64,000 bases of DNA from Grimontia celer (GTDB lineage: Bacteria; Pseudomonadota; Gammaproteobacteria; Enterobacterales; Vibrionaceae), in contig NZ_FIZX01000001.1 of assembly GCF_900055185.1 (NCBI RefSeq), positions 434,001-498,000 on the forward strand, in the 5' to 3' direction. Numbering within the stretch: the stretch's first letter is position 1; the number at the start of each line of letters is the position of its first letter. The notes under the pieces are model-generated. The model worked only from the letters and a program-made list of their open reading frames with translations. It ran no database searches and was not told where the DNA came from. The position numbers and the translations under genes are program-made. This document shows, in pieces, positions 36,393-45,156 of this stretch.

Positions 36393-37379
36393 GTGGCTGT
36401 TCAATTTGAAGATTCTTTCAATCGCAAGTTTTATTACTTGAGGTTGTCTATTACTGATGTCTGTAACTTCCGTTGCACGTATTGCTTGCCGGATGGTTAC
36501 AAGCCTACGCAAAAAAACTCAAGCTTCCTGACGTTGGATGAGCTTCATCGCGTGGTGGCTGCGTTTGCTGACTGTGGCACGTCTAAAGTCCGTATCACTG
36601 GTGGCGAGCCGACACTTCGAAAAGATTTCACTGACATTGTCGCTATGATTGCTGCGCAAGAAGGTATTGAGAAGGTCGCGATGACCACTAATGGTTACCG
36701 CCTCGAGAAACATGCCCAGCAATGGCATGATGCTGGCCTCACCAATATTAACGTGAGTGTTGATAGCCTTGACCCACGAATGTTTCACCAGATCACTGGC
36801 GAGAACAAATTTCACCAGGTGATGCGTGGTATTGACGCTGCTTTCGACGCAGGGTTTGAACAGGTCAAAGTTAACGCTGTTTTGTTGAAAGATCTGAACA
36901 GTGGCGAGTTGCCCGCTTTCCTTAACTGGATTAAAGACAAACCTATCCAACTGCGCTTTATTGAGCTGATGCAAACGGGTGAGATGAACTCTCTGTTTGA
37001 AAATCACCATTTGTCAGGTGTGTCTATCCGAAATCATTTGATCGCCAACGGTTGGATCATGAAGGTACGAAGCCAAAGTGATGGACCAGCAGAGGTGTTC
37101 TGTCACCCTGATTATGCGGGGGAAATCGGGCTTATCATGCCATACAAAAAAGATTTCTGTGATTCCTGTAATCGTCTGCGCGTTTCTGCTGTGGGTAAGC
37201 TCCATATGTGCCTTTTCGGTGACTATGGCGTTGAGCTTCGCGATTTACTTCAGGATGACTCACAGGAAGAATCGCTAATCGCACGCATTCAAGGTGCGCT
37301 GGCAAATAAAAAGCAAAGTCATTTTCTAGACCAGGGGCACACCGGTATGACGCCGCACCTGGCTTCTATCGGCGGATAA
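36393..37379 (+). CDS. moaA: GTP 3',8-cyclase MoaA
   Basis: Radical-SAM enzyme that starts molybdopterin synthesis by converting GTP to 3',8-cH2GTP; 328 aa. The SAM cluster is C24-x3-C28-x2-C31 ([15 protein letters not shown]) and the second cluster lies in the C-terminal half ([20 protein letters not shown]). It ends with the catalytic GG tail (ASIGG). The start is GTG at 36393, six bases after GGAAAGG; the alternative TTG at 36378 overlaps the ribosome site. First gene of moaABCDE. Confidence 0.97.
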   Translation: MAVQFEDSFNRKFYYLRLSITDVCNFRCTYCLPDGYKPTQKNSSFLTLDELHRVVAAFADCGTSKVRITGGEPTLRKDFTDIVAMIAAQEGIEKVAMTTNGYRLEKHAQQWHDAGLTNINVSVDSLDPRMFHQITGENKFHQVMRGIDAAFDAGFEQVKVNAVLLKDLNSGELPAFLNWIKDKPIQLRFIELMQTGEMNSLFENHHLSGVSIRNHLIANGWIMKVRSQSDGPAEVFCHPDYAGEIGLIMPYKKDFCDSCNRLRVSAVGKLHMCLFGDYGVELRDLLQDDSQEESLIARIQGALANKKQSHFLDQGHTGMTPHLASIGG

Positions 37380-37416
37380 CGCCGTTCCAGACATCACTCA
37401 TTGAGGTTCAAATTTT

Positions 37417-37929
37417 ATGGGTCACGCTGTTACTGAATTTTCGCCTGCAAAAATTGCAGTCCTGACTGTTTCTGACACTCGCACTGAAGAAAACGATACT
37501 TCAGGCAAGTTCCTGGTTGATGCGTTGCAAGAAGCGGGTCACCAACTGGCGGATAAGAAAATCGTTATTGACGATGTATACCAACTCCGCGCGATTGTTT
37601 CGCAGTGGATTGCTGATGAAAACGTGCAGGCAGTTTTGATCACCGGTGGTACTGGGTTTACCTCCCGTGACAGCACGCCAGAAGCCCTGAAACCGCTTTT
37701 TGACAAAGAAGTAGAAGGTTTTGGTGAGCTATTCCGCGCGATTTCTTATCAAGAAATTGGCACCTCAACTATCCAGTCTCGTGCGATTGCAGGTTTCGCT
37801 AACCACACGGTTATCTTTGCAATGCCTGGTTCAACAGGTGCTTGCCGTACCGGTTGGAATGGCATCATCAAACAGCAGCTGGATGCTAGCCACCGCCCAT
37901 GTAACTTTATGCCGCATTTGGGTAAATAA
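37417..37929 (+). CDS. moaB: Molybdopterin biosynthesis protein MoaB
   Basis: 170-aa MogA/MoaB-fold protein, probably a molybdopterin adenylyltransferase homologue; in E. coli MoaB is dispensable and MogA does the step. Conserved AVLTVSDTRTEENDTSGKFL, the TGGTGFTSRDSTPEAL nucleotide loop and MPGSTGACRTGW are present. It lies 37 bp after moaA and 3 bp before moaC. Confidence 0.96.
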   Translation: MGHAVTEFSPAKIAVLTVSDTRTEENDTSGKFLVDALQEAGHQLADKKIVIDDVYQLRAIVSQWIADENVQAVLITGGTGFTSRDSTPEALKPLFDKEVEGFGELFRAISYQEIGTSTIQSRAIAGFANHTVIFAMPGSTGACRTGWNGIIKQQLDASHRPCNFMPHLGK

Positions 37930-37932
37930 TTC

Positions 37933-38412
37933 ATGAGCGGCTTTACACATATTAACGCCTCAGGCGAGGCAAACATGGTGGATGTTTCCAGTAAAGCGGA
38001 GACGGTCCGTGAAGCACGCGCGGAAGCGTTTGTTACCATGGCCGCTGAAACGCTGGAGTTGATTGTTTCAGGCAAACACCACAAGGGAGATGTCTTTGCG
38101 ACAGCGCGCATTGCGGGTATTCAAGCGGCAAAGCGTACTTGGGATCTGATTCCACTATGCCATCCATTGATGCTATCGAAGGTTGAAGTTTCACTTGAAG
38201 CATTGCCAGAAACATCACAGGTACGTATCGAGTCGGTTTGCAAACTGTCAGGCAAGACAGGTGTAGAGATGGAAGCGTTGACGGCTGCTTCAGTGGCCGC
38301 ACTGACAATCTATGACATGTGTAAGGCTGTCCAGAAAGACATGGTTATCAGTCAGGTTCGTCTGCTGGAAAAAACAGGCGGCAAATCAGGACACTTTAAG
38401 GTGGAAGGATGA
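37933..38412 (+). CDS. moaC: Cyclic pyranopterin monophosphate synthase MoaC
   Basis: 159-aa enzyme that converts the MoaA product to cyclic pyranopterin monophosphate (precursor Z). [48 protein letters not shown] and [21 protein letters not shown] are family hallmarks with the catalytic Lys/Asp/His residues. Its stop overlaps the moaD start (ATGA). Confidence 0.97.
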   Translation: MSGFTHINASGEANMVDVSSKAETVREARAEAFVTMAAETLELIVSGKHHKGDVFATARIAGIQAAKRTWDLIPLCHPLMLSKVEVSLEALPETSQVRIESVCKLSGKTGVEMEALTAASVAALTIYDMCKAVQKDMVISQVRLLEKTGGKSGHFKVEG

Positions 38413-38654
38413 TTCAGGTACTCTTTTTTGCGCAAGTTAAAGAGCTTGTCGGTACGGCATCACTGACATTGGAAGGTGAATTTCAGTCAGCGGAAGAAAT
38501 CCGCACGCATCTTGCCGCAAAAGGCGACAAATGGGCTCTTGCTCTAGAACAGGGTAAGCTTCTGGTAGCAATCAACCAGACCATTTCTGAGTTGTCATCG
38601 CCAGTGAAAGCAGGTGATGAGGTTGCCTTTTTCCCTCCGGTGACCGGAGGCTGA
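38409..38654 (+). CDS. moaD: Molybdopterin synthase sulfur-carrier subunit MoaD
   Basis: 81-aa ubiquitin-fold small subunit. The C-terminal GG of FFPPVTGG is adenylated by MoeB and then thiocarboxylated to supply the dithiolene sulfurs. The start overlaps moaC by 4 bp, typical of coupled translation. Confidence 0.96.
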   Translation: MIQVLFFAQVKELVGTASLTLEGEFQSAEEIRTHLAAKGDKWALALEQGKLLVAINQTISELSSPVKAGDEVAFFPPVTGG

Positions 38655-38657
38655 TAA

Positions 38658-39098
38658 ATGATCTCGGTACAAGAACAGGATTTCTCCGTCGCAGAAGAAT
38701 ACCAGCGACTGAATGATCATGCTGGCGATGGTGCTATCGTGACCTTTATCGGCAAAGTTCGCGACATGAATCTTGGCGACAATGTCACGGGTCTGACTTT
38801 AGAGCATTACCCAGGCATGACGGAAAAGTCTCTGGCTGAGATTGTAGAGCAAGCGCAGTCAAGATGGCCGCTGACACATGTTCGCGTTATCCATCGTGTA
38901 GGTGCATTAGATATCGGCGACCAAATTGTTTTTGTGGGGGTCTCAAGTGCGCACCGTGGCGCTGCGTTTGAAGCTTGTGAGTTTGTGATGGACTACCTGA
39001 AAACCAAAGCGCCATTCTGGAAGAAAGAGCGTCTTACAGACCAAGAACGTTGGATTGAAGCGCGTGACAGTGATGAGGACGCAGCAAAGCGTTGGTAG
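38658..39098 (+). CDS. moaE: Molybdopterin synthase catalytic subunit MoaE
   Basis: 146-aa large subunit of molybdopterin synthase, inserting sulfur into precursor Z with MoaD. GAIVTFIGKVRDMNLGDNV, LEHYPGMTEKSL, HRVGALDIGDQIVFVGVSSAHRGAAFEA and the catalytic-Lys segment KTKAPFWKKE are visible. Last gene of the moa operon, 3 bp after moaD; followed by a MITE-like palindrome and then the terminator. Confidence 0.97.
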   Translation: MISVQEQDFSVAEEYQRLNDHAGDGAIVTFIGKVRDMNLGDNVTGLTLEHYPGMTEKSLAEIVEQAQSRWPLTHVRVIHRVGALDIGDQIVFVGVSSAHRGAAFEACEFVMDYLKTKAPFWKKERLTDQERWIEARDSDEDAAKRW

Positions 39099-39103
39099 TT
39101 ATT

Positions 39104-39266
39104 ATACCAATCGTAGTAAATATCTGCTCATCCTAGCTTGTTAAAATGCTCGATAACTGCGTTGAAAAATTTGATTGTCGAATAACTACTTATCGAAATT
39201 TTCCGCCTTGCTCTCGAGCATTTTCCCTGCCGCTATTTCTGATCATCTATCTACTGTGATTGGTAT
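39104..39266. mobile_element. MITE-like palindromic element
   Basis: 163 bp bounded by ATACCAATC and GATTGGTAT. The terminal inverted repeats extend imperfectly for about 26 bp, and an inner pair AAAATGCTCGA / TCGAGCATTTT begins further matching, so most of the element can fold into one long hairpin. No coding capacity. I recall similar ATACCAATC-ended elements in Vibrio, Photobacterium and Shewanella, but did not search. Confidence 0.78.
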
Positions 39267-39292
39267 TACTTTCAGGTTTCACCGAAACAAAG

Positions 39293-39318
39293 AAAGGGAT
39301 GCAAATGCATCCCTTTTT
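39293..39318. terminator. Bidirectional terminator moaE / chitinase
   Basis: AAAGGGATGC, four-base loop, GCATCCCTTT plus T. It separates the convergent moa operon and chitinase gene. Confidence 0.9.
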
Positions 39319-39342
39319 CGTTCTAGTTGGTGGAGGTTTAGA

Positions 39343-41859
39343 TTACTGGCAGCTTGCTGCGCCCAGTTCTTTCCAAACTCCCCATTGGCCAGTTGTGCCA
39401 GGTTCTTCGTTTGAGGTCCACCACTTGGCTGAGTACTCAACGCCTTTGTGAGTCACAACGTCACCTGAATTATAAACAACACCTTCCGCCCAAGCGTTAG
39501 GACAAGTTACTACAGGCTCATCTTTCGCGACGACAACCGATACGGTTGCAGAGTCGGTCAGCTTGCCATCTGATACTGTCACTGAGAACGTCAGTGTTGT
39601 ATCCACTGAGTAGCTACCTGCAGTGAAAGTCAGTGAAGCGCCGTTTTGTGTTGCAGTTACACCCGCTGGAACATCCCAGGTATAGGTGAGTGCATCATTG
39701 TTTGCGTCGCTTGAACCGCTGGCATCGACCAGAACAACATCACCTGCATTAGCAGTAGCTGGTGCCGCCAGCGCGGCTACAGGTGCTTCGTTGACTGGGT
39801 CAATAACTTTTGCTTTCGCAGTGACCACAACAGTATCGGTCGCAGTTGCGCCTTTATTGTCGGTCACAGTCAGTGAGAACACGAACTGGGTATCTGCAGT
39901 GACTGCTGGAATATCAGCAGATGCGGTTGCGGTGCTTGCGCCAGTCAGTGCAACTGAAGGGCCTGAAGTTTGTTTCCAGCTGTACGAAACAACTTGTCCG
40001 TCAGTATCTTTCGACGCTGAACCATCAAGTGCTACAGCACCCGCTGCGTTAACGGTAACATCAGCTCCAGCATTGGCCACAGGTGCTTTGTTAACAGGGT
40101 CAACTGGACCACCTGCAAGTGACTCTTGCATCGCGTTCAAGATATCACCGTTGTCTGCATCGATTTCCCAAGCAAACAGACCGGCAAAGTTGTTTTGGCG
40201 AACGTAGGCACCTTTAGCCATCACAGAGCGCTTGTTGTCGTAAGTGACAAGGTCACCGTTTGATGGATCCCAAGCCCATGGTGCTTCAGCTTGTTCATCA
40301 TAGCCAAGCACAACACCTGCTTTGTTCTCGTAATCTGTCACGATATCTTTGTAGTCGATAACGCCTGCTTCCCAAGAACCCGCAATTTTGCCGTTACCTA
40401 CACCCGTCATTGGGTTAGTTGGATCTGACATGCTTGCTTCTGTTACACCGGTCCAGCCACGGCCGTACATCGCTGCACCAATAACCAGTTTCTCAGGTGG
40501 AACGCCTTTTTCAAGCAGTAGGTTTACACCGTTTTTCGTTGTGTATGCAGGGCCTTTACGTGGTTTACCTTCTGCGTCAACACCTTTACCTGCACACTCG
40601 TCAGCAGACATATGGCTGCCACAGTCCAGTGCCGCTTGGTGACCCACAACGTTGTTCCAACCACCGTAGTAGTCGTAAGTCATGGCGAAGATGTAATCCA
40701 TATAAGGAACAGCATCTACATAGTTAACATTGGCAATCTTGTCGTAGCCAACACCAACCGCTGAGGTCAGTTCGTACGTGCGGCCAGTTTCAGCAGAAAG
40801 CTCATCCAGCATTGCACGTAGTTCTTGCATCAGTACAGCGTAAGTGTCGCCATCCTTCGCAGGATCGCCTAGGTTCGGGTTAGCACCCAGACCGCCTGGA
40901 TATTCCCAGTCGATATCTACACCGTCATAGAACTTCCAGGTTTGCAGGAACTTCTTCACAGAAGCGACAAACTTGTCACGTTTAGCCTTATCGCCAAACT
41001 CGTAGAATGGGTCAGACAGTGTCCAGCCACCGATTGAAGGAAGGATTTTTAGGTCAGGGTAACGCTGCTTAAGCGCCATGATCTGGCCGTAAGTACCTTT
41101 ATAAGAGGAAGAGTGGCTTTGGCCTGATTGTGGGTGAGGCATTTGAACCGCCGCCCAAGGATCGTGAATAACGACTTCGTAATCTGGCAAGCCAGCACAT
41201 GCGCGGTTCAGTGCTGCGAGAGGACCATCAGCAAGAGATGGGTTATTGCCACAAATTGGCACGAAACCATAAATAATGTGAGTCAGATTTTGCGCTGGAA
41301 TTTTGTCTACTGGGAATTTACGACCGTAAACGCCCCATTCAACAAAGTATGCGCCCATGACAGTGTTCGCTGGTGTGGTGTAGTTACCATTGTTAGGGTC
41401 AACGTTCATTGGCAGCGGGTCAAGATGACTGCCATCTGTGTCTGCAACAACAATCTGTTTTGGTGCACTTTGAGTACAAGCTTGCGCAGCACCTGTACCG
41501 CTACACAGTTCTACGACCATGTCATATTTGCCGCCTTTAGCGACCTGCACGATGGCAGACTCTTTCTGGCTGGCAGATGGAGTGACTGACGCTTCATGAG
41601 CCACTTGGCCGTTAAGGAGTACTCGCCAAGTATCACCTGGTTCACCGGACCAACGATCCCATGAAACCGGTACTTCTGCGTAAGGTTTTACAGTCACCAA
41701 GTCTTTGTATGCGCTAGCAGCATCGTTGACTTCGATAATCGCAAAGTTTGTTTCACCCCAAGCAATAATGGGTGCGCCAGGTGCCGCCATGGCTGGCGCA
41801 GCGGTAGCGCTGGCGATAGAGGCTGCGAGTAGCCCCTTTAGAAAAGCCCGTTTGTTCAT
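39343..41859 (-). CDS. chiA: Secreted GH18 chitinase with Ig/PKD-like and CBM5/12 domains
   Basis: Endochitinase of 838 aa. Order: signal peptide (about 1-25), ChitinaseA N-terminal beta domain (about 27-135), GH18 TIM barrel (about 163-590) with SIGGW (275-279) and catalytic DGVDIDWE (312-319, acid/base E319) and the MTYDYYGGWNN segment, two Ig/PKD-like repeats rich in Ala/Val/Thr (about 600-780), and a C-terminal chitin-binding module (PNAWAEGVVYNSGDVVTHKG...W). The signal has N-K-R-A-F-L-K, close to the Tat motif. Most relatives leave via Sec and the type II system. It degrades chitin outside the cell. Confidence 0.95.
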   Translation of the reverse strand: MNKRAFLKGLLAASIASATAAPAMAAPGAPIIAWGETNFAIIEVNDAASAYKDLVTVKPYAEVPVSWDRWSGEPGDTWRVLLNGQVAHEASVTPSASQKESAIVQVAKGGKYDMVVELCSGTGAAQACTQSAPKQIVVADTDGSHLDPLPMNVDPNNGNYTTPANTVMGAYFVEWGVYGRKFPVDKIPAQNLTHIIYGFVPICGNNPSLADGPLAALNRACAGLPDYEVVIHDPWAAVQMPHPQSGQSHSSSYKGTYGQIMALKQRYPDLKILPSIGGWTLSDPFYEFGDKAKRDKFVASVKKFLQTWKFYDGVDIDWEYPGGLGANPNLGDPAKDGDTYAVLMQELRAMLDELSAETGRTYELTSAVGVGYDKIANVNYVDAVPYMDYIFAMTYDYYGGWNNVVGHQAALDCGSHMSADECAGKGVDAEGKPRKGPAYTTKNGVNLLLEKGVPPEKLVIGAAMYGRGWTGVTEASMSDPTNPMTGVGNGKIAGSWEAGVIDYKDIVTDYENKAGVVLGYDEQAEAPWAWDPSNGDLVTYDNKRSVMAKGAYVRQNNFAGLFAWEIDADNGDILNAMQESLAGGPVDPVNKAPVANAGADVTVNAAGAVALDGSASKDTDGQVVSYSWKQTSGPSVALTGASTATASADIPAVTADTQFVFSLTVTDNKGATATDTVVVTAKAKVIDPVNEAPVAALAAPATANAGDVVLVDASGSSDANNDALTYTWDVPAGVTATQNGASLTFTAGSYSVDTTLTFSVTVSDGKLTDSATVSVVVAKDEPVVTCPNAWAEGVVYNSGDVVTHKGVEYSAKWWTSNEEPGTTGQWGVWKELGAASCQ

Positions 41860-42009
41860 CTTAATATCCCTCGAAAATTTATTGCGAGAATTATCTATTC
41901 ATCGCGTGAATATGAGCCAATCTGCGCTGACTCTGTCCTGATACTTGGTAAGAAACGGATTTAAAGCAAAATCAGAGGGTAAGGAATTAGAGGTGTAGAA
42001 GAGAAAAAA

Positions 42010-42025
42010 GTAACGAGCTCGTTAC
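42010..42025. promoter_or_regulatory. Perfect palindrome upstream of chitinase
   Basis: GTAACGAGCTCGTTAC, 16-bp perfect dyad about 150 bp upstream of the chitinase start. Size and symmetry suit a dimeric repressor site (TetR or LacI type). It does not match the NagC site as I know it. Confidence 0.5.
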
Positions 42026-42098
42026 ATTGCGGGTGGTTTTTGAACAGGTCATCACAAAAATTGCACACTTTATCGTCTTGGCGAATTAAGTTTGCAGG

Positions 42099-42129
42099 AA
42101 AAAAATAACCTCTCGGTAGAGAGGTTATT
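42099..42129 (-). terminator. Strong minus-strand terminator with no known gene
   Basis: Minus strand: AATAACCTCTC, TACC loop, GAGAGGTTATT then TTTTT. An 11-bp perfect stem with U-tract. It is not next to the end of any annotated gene, so an unrecognised transcript must end here. Confidence 0.85.
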
Positions 42130-42151
42130 CATTTACATAATGAACTGTGTA

Positions 42152-42262
42152 TCAACGGGTGCCTTTTGCTTTTTCTTCGTTTGCCTGCTTTTTGGCAGAA
42201 GGAATAAAGCCATGTCGGACGCGAGAGCACAGAGGTCTGGATTGGGAACCGGCAGGTCTCAT
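42152..42262 (-). CDS. Possible 36-aa basic peptide gene or sRNA
   Basis: ATG at 42262 to TGA at 42152: 36 codons, product MRPAGSQSRPLCSRVRHGFI..., very basic (Arg/Lys rich), ending ...ANEEKAKGTR. It ends 22 bp before the strong terminator at 42129, which argues for a transcript. The ribosome site is weak (GAGAC about 10 bases upstream). I do not recognise the peptide; the transcript could equally be a non-coding RNA of about 150-280 nt. Confidence 0.35.
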   Translation of the reverse strand: MRPAGSQSRPLCSRVRHGFIPSAKKQANEEKAKGTR

Positions 42263-42653
42263 TTTCGTGATCGTCTCTTTGTTTAATTGTTGATTAATTC
42301 TGGTTGTTGCACCTCAGTGCCGATAAAACAAACTTTCATTACATCGGTACAGAGACATAGTGCGCAATATTTAAGACTTTCACAATTTAATCTGTGTCAC
42401 ATCTCTAATTAGAACGAATAAATTCTAACCAGCAATTTTTTTATTACCGTACGTTATTAAAACATCATAATTTGTAGTGTTTTTAGGCGCCTACGTGCTC
42501 GCTATCTCATTGTTTCAAATGTGGGGCGGGGGAGTGGATAGGCTTTGCTACACTTTTATTGCTGGTAAGTAATACAAAGCGTGTTGGTAAATCAGCGAAT
42601 GTGCACCGCAGTTGAGTGTGCCATGGTGGAATGAATCAATCAGGAGGATCACA

Positions 42654-42812
42654 ATGGGACATAGACGTATTAGCAATAAAAAGATGAAGCAGATGTTGCA
42701 AGAGGTTCTGCCAGATGACATGAGTGAGAGCAGTACTGGAACCCTTGTTGAGGGCAAAGAGCAGAAAAGTGCGGACCAGGATCCTCTTCAAACGCAAGAT
42801 CAGCAAAAGTAA
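42654..42812 (+). CDS. Unknown 52-aa hydrophilic protein
   Basis: 52-aa protein MGHRRISNKKMKQMLQEVLP..., basic N-terminal half with a predicted helix (NKKMKQMLQEVL) and an acidic, Gln/Ser-rich, probably disordered C-terminal half. AGGAGG lies seven bases before the ATG and a perfect hairpin terminator (42836-42861) follows, so it is very likely a real single-gene unit. No signal peptide, TM segment or Cys. I cannot assign a family or function. It is adjacent to, but separate from, oppABCDF. Confidence 0.75.
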   Translation: MGHRRISNKKMKQMLQEVLPDDMSESSTGTLVEGKEQKSADQDPLQTQDQQK

Positions 42813-42835
42813 AAACCGCTCACTTCCATTCATAG

Positions 42836-42861
42836 GCCAGTTGATTCCAACTGGCTTTTTT
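42836..42861 (+). terminator. Terminator of the 52-aa gene
   Basis: GCCAGTTG, four-base loop, CAACTGGC, then TTTTTT, 23 bp after the stop codon. Confidence 0.92.
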
Positions 42862-43443
42862 ATTGCCTTCGCGAATGTGCGACATATTTGGTCGCAACAA
42901 ACGACCAATATTTATCCACTGACCACTTAAGTTATGCGGCAAAAATAGTTTTACAAATTGTAAAATCAATGGCTTGGTGATTATTTTCAGTGCTTTACAA
43001 AGCTTGGTGTCATCTTTTGTTGGTTTGGAGAGTGTAAATTCTATTCATGAATAGTGAATGAATACGCTTTTGATTGTTTTTTAAACGGCTGATATTAACG
43101 ATTTTTGTTGTAAAAGATACCGATAACACCAGACTTTAATGCTTAAAAAATATGCTTTTAAGGCGATATCTACAATATTTCACTTTGATTGCATCTGAAG
43201 GTGAAGCATATGTTCAATGCTGTGCAATGAAATAGTGATAGATGCTGATAATGCTCGTTATGTTAGATATATGTGACTTTTTTTGTCGTTTTTGTGGCAA
43301 ATTGCTTTGATGCTTGGTAATGTTCCAAACAATTCTCCGTAAAGCACCTATATTTTGTGGCGGTAAGCAGCTTAATTCGCTTCCCGTTTTATGGTCGCGG
43401 AGAGTGTCATGGATGCAACTGAAGGATAAATTGGAGTATCTGC
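42862..43443 (+). other. Long leader/promoter region of oppA
   Basis: 582 bp with no gene. It includes a TTGGTCG-N7-CGACCAA hairpin (42888-42908), the 17-bp palindrome TTTTACAA-A-TTGTAAAA (42949-42965), and the 14-bp palindrome CTATTCATGAATAG (43041-43054). The region is AT-rich; the transcription start is not evident. In enterics oppA is a target of sRNA GcvB; I saw no specific pairing site. Confidence 0.6.
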
Positions 43444-45084
43444 ATGTATAAGAACAAAATCACTCAGGCGCTGTTGCTTGGCGCTGGTATGGCAGTAGCA
43501 GCCACCTCTTTCACTGCGACTGCAGCTGATGTACCTGCCGGTGTGAAACTGTCACCTAAGCAAGAGCTCGTTCGTGGTAACGGTACTGAAGTGGCGTCTC
43601 TTGACCCACATAAAGTAGAAGGTGTGCCTGAGTCTCATGTATTGCGTGACCTGATGGAAGGTCTGGTCATTCAGGATGCCGTTGGTAACACAATTCCAGG
43701 TGTTGCTGAGTCATGGAGCACTGAAGACAACAAGACGTTCACTTTCAAAATCCGTAAAGATGCGAAGTGGTCTAACGGCGACCCAATTACAGCGCATGAT
43801 TTCGAATACAGCTTTAAGCGTGTCGTTGATCCAAACACCGCGTCTCCTTACGCTTGGTACATCGAAAAAACCCAGATGAAAGGCGCGAAAGACATTATCG
43901 CCGGGAAAAAATCGATTGAAGAGCTGGGTGTTAAAGCGATTGATGATCAAACCCTGGTTGTAGAAACTGACGTTCCTTTGCCTTACTTCGTTAAGATGAT
44001 GGCTCACACCACCATGTACCCAGTTCACAAGGGCACGGTTGAGAAACACGGTGATTCTTGGACTAAGCCTGGTAACTTCGTTGGTAACGGTGCATTTGTT
44101 CTGTCTGATTGGGTGGTGAACGAGAAGATCGTTCTTGAGCGCAACGAAAACTACTGGGATAACAAAGACACAGTTCTTGATCAGGTAACTTTCCTGCCAA
44201 TCGAAAACCAGAATGCGGAAATGAACCGCTTCCTGTCTGGCGAAATCGATATCACATATGAAGTGCCTAACGAGCAGTTCCGTCGCCTGGCTAAGCAATA
44301 CCCAGACAATGTTGTCGTTTCTCCAAGCCTGTGTACTTACTACTACGGCTTCAATACCCAGAAACCACCTTTTGATGATGTACGTGTTCGTAAGGCACTG
44401 TCTTACACCATCGACCGTGACATCATCACTAAAGCGATTCTTGGCCAAGGCCAGAAACCTGCTTACGCTTTGACTCACAGCGGTATCACTGGTTTTGCTC
44501 CAGAAGCACCTGAGTACGCGAAGATGACGCAGAAAGAGCGTATCGCTGAGGCTCAGAAGCTGCTGGCAGATGCAGGCTTCGGTTCTGGTAACCCGCTGGA
44601 TTTCACACTGCTTTATAACACCAGTGAAAACCACAAGAAGATTGCTGTAGCGATTCAGTCTATGTGGAAAAAATCTCTGGGTAACTTCGTTAACGTAACA
44701 CTTGAGAACCAAGAGTGGAAAACGTACCTGGATAGCAGCAAGCAAGGCAACTTTGATGTTCGTCGTGCAGGCTGGTGTGCGGATTACAACGAAGCGTCTA
44801 CCTTCCTGGTTATCGCGATGACCGAGAACGGCTCAAACGACCAGAAATATTCAAGTGAAGTGTTTGATAAAGCGATGAGCGATGCTATCCGCGTAGCGAA
44901 AGATCAAGCTGAGCGTAATGGATACTACGCGATTGCTGAAGCGCAGCTGGCTCAAGATATGCCAATAGCACCTATCTACCAATACGTGCAACCTCGCTTG
45001 GTTGGCACGCAGGTAGGTGGCTACCCAGACCAGAACCCGCAAGACAATATCTACTCGAAAGATATGTTCATCATCGCAGAATAA
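43444..45084 (+). CDS. oppA: Periplasmic oligopeptide-binding protein OppA
   Basis: Substrate-binding protein of the Opp ABC importer, 546 aa. Signal peptide of about 27 residues (MYKNKITQALLLGAGMAVAATSFTATA), then the SBP_bac_5 fold: EVASLDPHKVEGVPESHVLRDLMEGL near the start, the TFKIRKDAKWSNGDPITAHDF signature and RRAGWCADYNEAS near the peptide-binding site. GGAG is upstream of the ATG. The gene is followed by an intercistronic hairpin, then oppB, so oppA should be expressed more than the rest. Confidence 0.96.
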   Translation: MYKNKITQALLLGAGMAVAATSFTATAADVPAGVKLSPKQELVRGNGTEVASLDPHKVEGVPESHVLRDLMEGLVIQDAVGNTIPGVAESWSTEDNKTFTFKIRKDAKWSNGDPITAHDFEYSFKRVVDPNTASPYAWYIEKTQMKGAKDIIAGKKSIEELGVKAIDDQTLVVETDVPLPYFVKMMAHTTMYPVHKGTVEKHGDSWTKPGNFVGNGAFVLSDWVVNEKIVLERNENYWDNKDTVLDQVTFLPIENQNAEMNRFLSGEIDITYEVPNEQFRRLAKQYPDNVVVSPSLCTYYYGFNTQKPPFDDVRVRKALSYTIDRDIITKAILGQGQKPAYALTHSGITGFAPEAPEYAKMTQKERIAEAQKLLADAGFGSGNPLDFTLLYNTSENHKKIAVAIQSMWKKSLGNFVNVTLENQEWKTYLDSSKQGNFDVRRAGWCADYNEASTFLVIAMTENGSNDQKYSSEVFDKAMSDAIRVAKDQAERNGYYAIAEAQLAQDMPIAPIYQYVQPRLVGTQVGGYPDQNPQDNIYSKDMFIIAE

Positions 45085-45098
45085 TAATAGCGCCACTC

Positions 45099-45135
45099 CA
45101 TGCGTCTGTGGCCAAGCTACAGACGCATGTTTTTT
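45099..45135 (+). terminator. Intercistronic attenuator oppA-oppB
   Basis: CATGCGTCTGT, nine-base loop, ACAGACGCATG, then TTTTTT: an 11-bp perfect stem and U-tract between oppA and oppB. It probably causes partial termination and stabilises oppA mRNA. Confidence 0.9.
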
Positions 45136-45156
45136 CGAACATAAGTAGGATGCTTT

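Larger units (their letters stand above)
41860..42653. other. Intergenic region upstream of chitinase
   Basis: 794 bp. It holds the chitinase promoter area with a perfect 16-bp palindrome (42010-42025), a minus-strand terminator (42099-42129) with a possible 36-codon gene before it (42152-42262), and the promoter and AGGAGG site for the 52-aa gene on the right. AT-rich and otherwise featureless. Confidence 0.65.

Noticed and set aside
42092..42286. 64-codon plus-strand frame starting TTG
   Set aside because: Runs through the orphan hairpin, lacks a ribosome site and is antisense to the candidate 36-codon gene.
43711..44745. 344-codon minus-strand frame opposite oppA
   Set aside because: Antisense shadow of the well-supported oppA; no start signals and no recognisable domains.
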